Positions 1 to 5,330 of a stretch of 5,330 nt of DNA are shown here, piece after piece. The notes beneath the pieces are model-generated. The model was not told where the DNA came from. It made no database searches and saw only the letters and a program-made list of their open reading frames with translations. Position 1 is the first letter of the stretch. Each line of letters begins with the position of its first letter. The translations under genes and the position numbers were made by a program. Source of the DNA: Herminiimonas sp. (lineage in GTDB: Bacteria > Pseudomonadota > Gammaproteobacteria > Burkholderiales > Burkholderiaceae). The stretch spans positions 1-5,330 of the forward strand of contig JACMQD010000418.1 in the NCBI GenBank assembly GCA_014377155.1, read 5' to 3'.

Positions 1-2171
1 ACGACAAGGCAGGCTTGCCGCGGATACTCTCCAAGGAAAATGCAAGCCTGGCGCTGTGGTGGGACGCCGCCGGTCGTCTGGGTGAAGTGCGATCGACACC
101 GTCTGCACCGGCACCACTGGCGACGTACGTCTACGACGCGCAGGGCCGGCGTATCGCCAAGATCGTTGCCGTACCCGGTGCCGCGTCGCGCATCAGCTAT
201 TTCGTCTATGACGGTTCGCGCCTGGTCGGTGAGGCAAACGATCGCGGCGTCGTTAACGCTGCGTATGCGTATCTCGGCTACCGGCCGGTGGCACAGTTGC
301 GGACGGCGCCAGAGGGCTGGCTGGCCGGCATGTTGACCCGACTGACTGGCGCCGAACCGCGCTTTCTGCATACAACCAGAATTGGCCAGGTTGTCGCCAT
401 GACCGATGAAGACCGGCGCACGCTGTGGGAGAACGGCAAGCCCGGCGGCATCGCTCAGCCGCTGCGGCTGGTCGGCCAGTATCACGATAGCGAAACTGGC
501 CTGGCGTATCATGGCGCGCGCTTTTTCGAGCAAGCCAGTGGCAAATTTCTGTCGCCCGATCCACACGGGATTGCCGATGCGTTGCGGGATGTACCGGCGT
601 CGTTACTGCTCGACAGTTACGCTTACGCCGGTGGTGATCCGCAACACCGGTTCGATCCGGACGGTGCGGCCAAACTGACCTATTATGCGATCACCACTGG
701 CGCCGATGGCCGCACCCTTGGCGAAACTCAAGGCTTTACCAAAGCGCGGTGGGCGTTCGTCATCGAAGGCGTTGCCGCCGGCGGCGATGCAGCGACCGCG
801 CTCGGCCGACAGCGCAATGAATTCGCGGCGAACGGCACGCGCGTGCTGTTCGACGGCGATGGCGATTTCATCAAGAGTTTCGCTCCGAGCGGCGCGACCG
901 TGCATGCGGCCAATAACGCAGTGGAATGGGATACCGCATCCGGCGATACGGTCGATACCAAATTCCAAGCGCATTACGGCGCGAACCTGATTTCGATTTC
1001 GCAATTCACGATCACCGATTTGAATGATGACAATGCTACCAAGCTGATCGCCTACTTGTCGGGCACCGCGGCCGAGCGCAAGACTTGCAAGAGCGCGTCA
1101 CCCGGCTTGCTGCCCGCGATCAAATTTTACGATGGCGAAGCCGATATCAAGGTCACCGCGGAAGTTGCCAACGGCGCGAGCAAGCAGCGTATTCTCGCGT
1201 GCGGCCCTGGCTCGGCACAAGATGCGAACTTGCGTAATGTCGTCAAGTACGAAGCCGCGGCCGAAATCAATGAAACCGGCCGCATCAATCGCGACTGTGC
1301 GACATCCGGTTGCCCCGGTATCGGCTATTGGTGCGATGCGACGCGTTGCGCCAATCCGACCGACCAGCTGGCGCATGGCGCACCTGCCACGACGAATCCA
1401 GTCTACACGCCGTCCTACGGCCGCTCGCAGTTTGTCGGCAATACGCTGGTATCGGAGCTACTGAACGGTTACGACGACTTCACCGCCGCAGAGCGGACCG
1501 CGCTGGGCCTGACGCCGGCAATCAGAACCGCACTGCAGGCAGGGCAGCGGCGCGGTGTGGCAAGCAATCGCTGGTACAACGGCATGGCAGCAGCGCCGAC
1601 CTACGCCGCGGCCAACGCGGCCTGGGCCAATCTGCCGCCGGCGCAACGCACCTTGTTCATGACCGAAACCGGTCTGGGTGAACGCGAGTACACCGACATG
1701 AAACGGATGAAGACCCAGCCGCCGCAAAATTCGAACGGTGTGTCGCTGGCCGGCGACGCGCGCGAGGCTTTCGCAACCAGGGCGATCATGACCAATGCCG
1801 CGCTCAATACGGTGCTCACCAATATCTTCCGCGACTTCGATACGTTTACCATCATGGGGCGCGGTTTGATGCGCAAGAATATGGAAGCGGCGCAAGCGGC
1901 TTATCCGGGGGCAACCGCCGATGCGACGGCAGCACGCACGGCGCGCGCGCATAACGGCGGCAACTGGCGCCGCACCCTGGCACAATTGACGACGACCGAT
2001 CAGAACGATTATGTGAAACAGTTCCTCGGCGAACCGGGCTTTCTCGGCAAGGGCAATCTGCATGCGCTGCGGTGTACGCAAGATTTCGGCACGACCGTCG
2101 ACACGCTGGCCCCGGGAACCGGTGGCGTCGGCATCGGCGGCTTGCAATTCAAGGCGCTGGACATGAAATGA
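1..2171 (+). CDS. RHS/YD-repeat polymorphic toxin, C-terminal part (5' end outside window)
   Basis: This is the end of a large RHS-family protein; the frame is open to the left edge (first full codon at nt 3), so the TTG at nt 15 is not its real start. Residues are numbered from that TTG. Visible are YD-type repeats (YVYDAQGRR at 38-46, FVYDGSRLVGE at 63-73) and the RHS core signature (GQYHDSETGLAYHGARFF at 154-171, then GKFLSPDPHG and SYAYAGGDP), ending at DPDGAA, residues 214-219. In known RHS proteins the repeats form a hollow shell that encloses a variable C-terminal toxin, delivered by type VI secretion or other routes. Here the tip is about 500 residues, much longer than the usual 100-200, and I recognise no named toxin family in it. 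A signal-peptide protein follows after 10 bp and is the likely immunity protein. Family assignment is firm; toxin activity is inferred. Confidence 0.9.
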   Translation, partial: DKAGLPRILSKENASLALWWDAAGRLGEVRSTPSAPAPLATYVYDAQGRRIAKIVAVPGAASRISYFVYDGSRLVGEANDRGVVNAAYAYLGYRPVAQLRTAPEGWLAGMLTRLTGAEPRFLHTTRIGQVVAMTDEDRRTLWENGKPGGIAQPLRLVGQYHDSETGLAYHGARFFEQASGKFLSPDPHGIADALRDVPASLLLDSYAYAGGDPQHRFDPDGAAKLTYYAITTGADGRTLGETQGFTKARWAFVIEGVAAGGDAATALGRQRNEFAANGTRVLFDGDGDFIKSFAPSGATVHAANNAVEWDTASGDTVDTKFQAHYGANLISISQFTITDLNDDNATKLIAYLSGTAAERKTCKSASPGLLPAIKFYDGEADIKVTAEVANGASKQRILACGPGSAQDANLRNVVKYEAAAEINETGRINRDCATSGCPGIGYWCDATRCANPTDQLAHGAPATTNPVYTPSYGRSQFVGNTLVSELLNGYDDFTAAERTALGLTPAIRTALQAGQRRGVASNRWYNGMAAAPTYAAANAAWANLPPAQRTLFMTETGLGEREYTDMKRMKTQPPQNSNGVSLAGDAREAFATRAIMTNAALNTVLTNIFRDFDTFTIMGRGLMRKNMEAAQAAYPGATADATAARTARAHNGGNWRRTLAQLTTTDQNDYVKQFLGEPGFLGKGNLHALRCTQDFGTTVDTLAPGTGGVGIGGLQFKALDMK
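126..671 (+). other. RHS repeat and RHS-associated core region
   Basis: This segment encodes the conserved part of the RHS protein (residues 38-219 counted from nt 15). It contains YD repeats followed by the core motif with GQYxDxETGLxYxxxRFF and FLSPDPxG, then the closing SYAYAGxDPxxxxDPDG. In RHS proteins that self-cleave, a pair of DPxG motifs forms an aspartic protease site that releases the toxin after a DPxGL sequence. Both motifs are present (PDPHGI at 181-186, FDPDGAA at 213-219), but the second ends in GAA where GL is usual, so cleavage is possible but not assured. Confidence 0.85.
672..2168 (+). other. Variable C-terminal tip of the RHS protein, putative toxin
   Basis: About 499 residues (220-718) follow the RHS core. 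The first part (220-400) looks beta-rich, with a glycine/aspartate loop at RVLFDGDGDF (276-285). A cysteine cluster follows at C428, C433, C440 and C445 (CX4C-X6-CX4C). The last part (about 465-715) is alanine-rich and probably helical, with YGRSQFVGNTL at 468-478 and ARAHNGGNW at 643-651. It has no HNH, ADP-ribosyltransferase, deaminase or colicin-type signature that I can recognise. Its length suggests two or more domains, such as a linker or translocation part plus a terminal enzyme. The split into domains and the toxin role are inferences. Confidence 0.5.
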
Positions 2172-2174
2172 AGG
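2171..2174 (+). promoter_or_regulatory. Ribosome binding site for the exported protein
   Basis: AAGG begins on the last base of the RHS stop codon and lies 7 bases before the ATG at 2182. This supports that start and indicates that the two genes are on one transcript, with translation reinitiating directly after the RHS stop. Confidence 0.55.
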
Positions 2175-2181
2175 CAGACAA

Positions 2182-2262
2182 ATGAAATGCACCATCAATA
2201 ATTCAACCCAAGGCTTGCTGGCCCTGTTGTTTGTTTGTGCGGTCAGTGCACCGGCCTGCGCG
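2182..2262 (+). other. Sec signal peptide
   Basis: Residues 1-27 of the exported protein have a short polar start, a hydrophobic stretch (about 11-23) and A-C-A before the likely cut, with LELSK following. This places the protein in the periplasm or outside the cell. A cut after APA (residue 25) is also possible. Confidence 0.75.
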
Positions 2263-3009
2263 CTCGAACTGAGCAAGCAGGTGCCTGCCTGCGTGATGCC
2301 ACGCACGAGCGTGCTGCCTGCAAACTACCACCAGTATGCTTGGGCCAAAAAAGCCCGGGCGACCGATCCTGTCGTCAGCGGCAAGGCGGACGTGCGCATC
2401 GACGGCTCCAGTCTTTTCGAGTGGCAGCACGCAGCAAAAGTCGATCTGAATTTGGACGGCCTGTGCGACTGGATCGTGACGTCGAACATTCCGCTTTCCA
2501 GTGGCGGTGATACCGATTCGATCAATACCGTCTATCTCGGGCAGCGAGCCGGCTGGACGCGTTTTGGCGCCACCGGAATCCGCGCCAATCAGGCCGACGG
2601 ACTCGGCCGCGGCCAGAGCGATGCACAGCAGAGCCAGTTTGCCTGGTTCGACGAGGGTCCCTATCTGTTGCGCGATGCGACGGCGCAAAAACTATACGTG
2701 ATCGGCAATTTTTCATCGCGTAATTCGTTTGGCAGGGAGTTTCCTGGCTACCGGATTTTTACGTGGGACCCGGTCGCAAAAAAGCTGGCCGAGCTCGACA
2801 AGTGGCATGCAGGCGGTGAGGGCGGCGAGGTCTACGCGTATTTCGTCGCGCATGGTGGTTTTGCACCGGACCGGACCACCGACAAAGATGACCGCAGCGG
2901 CGATTTCGATCCTGCCATCGAGCGGCGCGAACTGTCGCTCCGCTGCAGCGAGGAAGCACAGAAAGCTGCTTCGCCGTTGCTGGCCACGCGCTGCATGGTA
3001 AAACGATGA
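2182..3009 (+). CDS. Exported protein with Ca-type loop, candidate periplasmic immunity protein
   Basis: This 275-residue protein carries a Sec signal peptide: K2 at the N-terminus, a hydrophobic core at about 11-23 (LLALLFVCAVSA), and a likely signal peptidase I site after ACA (residue 27). Preceding APAC is a poor lipobox, so a lipoprotein is less likely. The mature part has four cysteines (37, 95, 255, 271), which could form two disulfides in the periplasm. Residues 88-96 read D-L-N-L-D-G-L-C-D, the DxNxDGxxD pattern of calcium-binding loops such as those of FG-GAP/VCBS repeats. There are no membrane helices beyond the signal. It starts 10 bp after the RHS stop with its own AAGG site, so it is almost certainly co-transcribed. 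By position it is the likely immunity protein for the RHS tip; a periplasmic accessory protein is the alternative. I do not recognise the family. Confidence 0.8.
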   Translation: MKCTINNSTQGLLALLFVCAVSAPACALELSKQVPACVMPRTSVLPANYHQYAWAKKARATDPVVSGKADVRIDGSSLFEWQHAAKVDLNLDGLCDWIVTSNIPLSSGGDTDSINTVYLGQRAGWTRFGATGIRANQADGLGRGQSDAQQSQFAWFDEGPYLLRDATAQKLYVIGNFSSRNSFGREFPGYRIFTWDPVAKKLAELDKWHAGGEGGEVYAYFVAHGGFAPDRTTDKDDRSGDFDPAIERRELSLRCSEEAQKAASPLLATRCMVKR

Positions 3010-3086
3010 ACGGATGTGGTCAGCGACGCTAGCTGAGGAGGAATTGACCTTGCGCCAAAGCCGCTGCAATTTCCGGCGTCGCCCGA
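3010..3086. other. Short convergent intergenic region
   Basis: These 77 bases separate the stop of the exported protein (plus strand) from the stop of the membrane protein (minus strand). I see no hairpin followed by a T run on either strand. The best fold is a 5-bp stem, TCAGC/GCTGA, near 3019-3035, without a T tract. A GAGGAGG stands at 3035-3041. Transcription from the two sides may end by Rho or outside this gap. Confidence 0.6.
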
Positions 3087-3584
3087 TTAGTGGGCTACCC
3101 TTGGCTTAGACGCGGAAAACCAGAGCAGGCCGAGCGCCACGCCCGAATAGGTCCAGTAATCCATTGGTGCGAACCAAAGCCAGTGCTTGTGCCACGGGAC
3201 GGTTGCAGCGGAAAATCGGGCAATGCCGAAAGCCGGGTTGATCACGAACCACAAAAAATCTTCGACGATCCAGAACACCATGATGCAGCTGCCGACACGC
3301 GCCTGCGCACGCCATGACCAATGACCCATGAAAAACAGCGGAAACTGGAACAACAGCGCCACGAAAGGAAACACCCAGGCGTGATAGCCGGTCATTGCGC
3401 GCCCGCCCCAGAAAATATCGAGCAGCCAATGGCTTTCGATGCGCCAGGTTGGCAAGTTCGCGGCCCAGCCGGCACCGCCTTCGATCTGGATTTCAATCTG
3501 CGCAAAAAAGAAAGCCAGCAGCGTAACCCAACCCAGCATCAGGGCAAGATGGAGTGGACTGCGCGGCAGTTCACGGGTTGTCAT
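3087..3584 (-). CDS. Small tryptophan-rich integral membrane protein, unknown function
   Basis: This 165-residue protein has about four membrane segments: residues 11-30, 68-87, 97-118 and 135-157. It has 15 tryptophans (about 9 percent) and an acidic/polar motif within or near membranes: E108-D109 in WIVEDFLWFVINP (105-117), then WHKHWLWF at 131-138 and PMDYW at 140-144. These charged residues look conserved-type and could bind a ligand or lipid head group, but I do not recognise the family. The frame is open further upstream, but I chose the ATG at 3584 because it overlaps the glycosyltransferase stop as ATGA, and the upstream frame is arginine/proline-rich antisense sequence. No good ribosome binding site precedes it, so translation probably depends on coupling to the upstream gene. 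The operon suggests a role in membrane lipid or envelope metabolism. Confidence 0.8.
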   Translation of the reverse strand: MTTRELPRSPLHLALMLGWVTLLAFFFAQIEIQIEGGAGWAANLPTWRIESHWLLDIFWGGRAMTGYHAWVFPFVALLFQFPLFFMGHWSWRAQARVGSCIMVFWIVEDFLWFVINPAFGIARFSAATVPWHKHWLWFAPMDYWTYSGVALGLLWFSASKPRVAH

Positions 3585-4789
3585 GCGATGTGACTGTGCA
3601 ACACGGCGTCGATCACTGCGGTGCCGGCAAAGGGACGGCCGAGTTCGCATGCCCGGCGGCGCATTGCGCCGAGTGTGGCAGGGTGGTCGATCAGCTGTTC
3701 GATACGATAGGTGAGGGTAATGACATCGACCGCCTTGAGCGCCACACCCTGCTCTAGCAAGTAGTCGGCGTTGCGCTCTTCCTGGCCCGGTATCGGCCCA
3801 TTGACGATCATGGGCAGGCCCATTGCCAGGCACTCTGACGTCGTCAGGCCACCCGGCTTGGTGATGACCAGGTCGGCGCAGGCCATCAAGCGCTCGACCG
3901 TGTGGGTAAACGACTGCGGAAACAAGTGTTGTGGATGGCGGAGCGCCAATTTTTGCAGCTCACGTTGGGCATCGGCGTTTTTGCCGGTCAGGACCACAAG
4001 CTGGAAGCCGCCGTCCATTGCCAGCAGCTGCGCAGCAAGCGTGTCCAAATTCCCCAACCCCGCGCCGCCCCCCATCAGCAAGATCGTCATTTTATCTTTA
4101 TTCAGACCATATTCCGCGGCACATCGTGCACGATCGTGGTTATCGGAAAATGCCGGTGCAATCGGAATCCCGGTGACATGGATGGTGTCTGGGGCGATTC
4201 CCTGTACGCGCAACCGATACGCTACTTCGTCGGTCGCCACGAAATAGCCTGCCATGCCTTGCTGCACCCACAGGCGATGCAAATCGAAGTCGGTCACTTG
4301 AACCCATACCGGACACGCAAATCCCGGCGTGCGCACCATGTGCGCCAGGATTTCGGCTGGCAAGAAGTGTGTGCAGACGATTGCATCCGGCTGTAATTCG
4401 GTAATCTTGCGCCGTAACGCTTTGGTATTGAGACGTTCGATCGCGCGTCGTAGTCTTTCCATGAAACCGTTTGGCCGTGCATCATGGGTGCGCTGATAGA
4501 GATAACCCCAGACGGCAGGATGGCGGCTTACCAGCCGGATGTAAAAATCGGTATAGCACTTGCGAAAACTCGCTGGCACGTAGTTCATGACGTCGAGGTG
4601 CGACGCCGTCACCTCGGCTTGATGCAAGTCCGCGTGCGCCCGAATCGCCTCGGCGGCGCGGGTATGCCCGGCGCCCGCCGAAACGCTTAGTATCAGGATA
4701 CGCAACGGTGGAGTCGGATCGGTTGCGGTTGCCGCAGCCGCCGGCTTGTGCGTCTGGTCTGGTACGGATTGGTGAAGGTCGAGGTACAC
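3581..4789 (-). CDS. MGDG-synthase/MurG-like glycosyltransferase (GT28 type)
   Basis: This 402-residue enzyme resembles the monogalactosyldiacylglycerol synthase and bacterial UgtP-type glycosyltransferases, which move a sugar from a UDP-sugar to diacylglycerol at the inner face of the cytoplasmic membrane. The N-terminal acceptor domain shows SAGAGH (37-42) and VTDFDLHRLW (165-174). The C-terminal donor domain shows VTGIPI (205-210), a GGGAGLG loop (240-246), and the family signature TKPGGLTTSECLAMGLP (310-326) followed by PIPGQEERN (332-340). Length fits the family. Residues 1-28 are an Ala/Thr/Pro-rich extension, probably disordered. The start is a GTG 4 bp after the upstream stop, with AGGA 11 bases before it, which is a rather long spacing. 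Donor sugar and acceptor cannot be read from the sequence. The phosphoesterase upstream may supply diacylglycerol. MurG itself is unlikely given the MGDG-type N-terminus. Confidence 0.88.
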   Translation of the reverse strand: MYLDLHQSVPDQTHKPAAAATATDPTPPLRILILSVSAGAGHTRAAEAIRAHADLHQAEVTASHLDVMNYVPASFRKCYTDFYIRLVSRHPAVWGYLYQRTHDARPNGFMERLRRAIERLNTKALRRKITELQPDAIVCTHFLPAEILAHMVRTPGFACPVWVQVTDFDLHRLWVQQGMAGYFVATDEVAYRLRVQGIAPDTIHVTGIPIAPAFSDNHDRARCAAEYGLNKDKMTILLMGGGAGLGNLDTLAAQLLAMDGGFQLVVLTGKNADAQRELQKLALRHPQHLFPQSFTHTVERLMACADLVITKPGGLTTSECLAMGLPMIVNGPIPGQEERNADYLLEQGVALKAVDVITLTYRIEQLIDHPATLGAMRRRACELGRPFAGTAVIDAVLHSHIA

Positions 4790-4793
4790 GCGT

Positions 4794-5330
4794 TCACGCT
4801 TCCTGCAATTGGGTTGACTGATGTAGTTGCATGATTTCGTCCCAGGTTACCAGTCGTAGTTCGCCGTCCTGATCTTCCACCAGTGCCGACAGACTTTCCA
4901 CCCAGTCGCCGTCATTGCAATACAGGATGCCGTCGATATCGCGGATCTCGGGTTTGTGGATATGGCCGCAGATCACACCGTCCAGGCCTTTTTTACGCGC
5001 CTCGCCGGCCAGCGCCTCTTCAAAAGACGAAATGTAATTGACGGCATTTTTGACCTTCAACTTGAGGTATTGCGATAGCGACCAGTAAGGCAAACCGGCT
5101 CGCGCGCGCAAGGTATTCAGGATCTGGTTAAAACGCAAAATCATCGTATAAAGATTGTCGCCGACGTACGCAAGCCACTTTGCACAGGCGATCACGCCGT
5201 CGAAGCGATCGCCATGCAGCACCAGCATGCGCTTGCCATTTTTGGTGACATGAATCAGCTCGTCGCGAACCAGGATGCCACCGAAATCGAGATCGATGAA
5301 TTGGCGAATCGACTCGTCATGGTTGCCCGG
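4794..5330 (-). CDS. Calcineurin-like metallophosphoesterase, LpxH/PlcP type (N-terminus outside window)
   Basis: The last 178 residues are visible; the frame is open to the right edge, so the ATG at 5228 is internal. Numbering from the edge, the metal-binding motifs are GNHDE (2-6), HGD (39-41) and GHIHKP (122-127), followed by YCNDGDWVES (137-146). These are typical of the COG2908 group. The first motifs (DxH and the first GD) and about 60-100 residues must lie outside. The group includes LpxH, which cleaves UDP-2,3-diacylglucosamine in lipid A synthesis, and PlcP, which cleaves phospholipid head groups to give diacylglycerol under phosphate limitation. Canonical LpxH has GNRD and HGDxLCTDD; here GNHD and HGDRFD are found, so this is probably not the housekeeping LpxH. 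The glycosyltransferase start only 4 bp after the stop favours the lipid-remodelling reading. Confidence 0.85.
   Translation of the reverse strand, partial: PGNHDESIRQFIDLDFGGILVRDELIHVTKNGKRMLVLHGDRFDGVIACAKWLAYVGDNLYTMILRFNQILNTLRARAGLPYWSLSQYLKLKVKNAVNYISSFEEALAGEARKKGLDGVICGHIHKPEIRDIDGILYCNDGDWVESLSALVEDQDGELRLVTWDEIMQLHQSTQLQEA
4801..4804 (-). promoter_or_regulatory. Possible ribosome binding site for the glycosyltransferase
   Basis: AGGA (part of GCAGGAA on the minus strand) lies 11 bases before the GTG start at 4789 and inside the end of the phosphoesterase gene. The spacing is longer than the usual 5-9, so translational coupling to the upstream gene may contribute. Confidence 0.35.

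Noticed and set aside
15..17. TTG as the true start of the RHS gene
   Set aside because: The frame is open to the window edge, and RHS proteins have long repeat regions before the core, so this codon is internal.
603..1004. Open frame of 133 residues on the minus strand
   Set aside because: It is opposite the RHS core/tip border, where the plus-strand frame is clearly coding; nothing in its composition suggests a real protein.
1458..2306. Open frame of 282 residues on the minus strand, antisense to the RHS tip
   Set aside because: It lies wholly opposite a well-supported coding frame, is rich in Arg/Gly/Cys as typical for shadows in GC-rich DNA, and shows no recognisable domain. Long antisense frames are common in such sequence.
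3018..3036. Hairpin TCAGC-loop-GCTGA as a terminator
   Set aside because: The stem is only 5 bp and no T run follows on either strand.
3044..3072. TTGACC as a -35 promoter box
   Set aside because: The hexamer 17 bases downstream, CAATTT, matches a -10 box poorly, and no gene follows on the plus strand.
3585..3833. N-terminal extension of the membrane protein frame to an upstream ATG at 3833
   Set aside because: The added 83 residues are Arg/Pro-rich with no membrane or domain character and overlap the signature region of the glycosyltransferase gene. The ATGA junction at 3584 is the better start.
3771..4396. Overlapping plus-strand frames (158 and 164 residues) opposite the glycosyltransferase
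   Set aside because: They are mirror frames of a gene with clear family motifs and have no recognisable domain.

Overview
The window looks like chromosomal DNA of a GC-rich proteobacterium. The gene types and codon use suggest a betaproteobacterium, perhaps Burkholderiales/Oxalobacteraceae. That placement is an inference from general resemblance, not from a marker gene. Two unrelated modules meet tail to tail near position 3050. There are no tRNA or rRNA genes, CRISPR arrays or insertion sequences.

Plus strand, 1-3009: the 3' part of an RHS/YD-repeat protein, whose 5' part lies outside the window. It contains the conserved RHS core, which ends near nt 671, and then an unusually long C-terminal tip of about 500 residues that I cannot assign to a named toxin family. 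Ten bases after its stop codon begins a 275-residue exported protein with a signal peptide and a DxNxDGxxD loop. The arrangement is typical of a polymorphic toxin followed by its cognate immunity protein. If so, the immunity protein's signal peptide suggests a toxin that acts in the periplasm. A short stretch near the toxin's C-terminus resembles the end of lysozyme/lytic transglycosylase folds, which would fit, but this is only a hint.

Intergenic, 3010-3086: 77 bases between convergent genes, with no clear intrinsic terminator. A strong Shine-Dalgarno-like GAGGAGG stands there without a convincing gene.

Minus strand, 5330-3087: a tightly packed three-gene operon, read right to left. It holds a calcineurin-like metallophosphoesterase of the LpxH/PlcP type (COG2908-like, 5' end cut off), a MurG/MGDG-synthase-like glycosyltransferase (GT28 type) starting 4 bases later at a GTG, and a small tryptophan-rich membrane protein of unknown function coupled by an ATGA overlap. 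The first two resemble the known phospholipase C (PlcP) plus diacylglycerol glycosyltransferase pairing, which replaces phospholipids by glycolipids during phosphate starvation. The alternative is a lipid-A-type UDP-diacylglucosamine hydrolase. The promoter lies outside the window, so a Pho box cannot be checked here.
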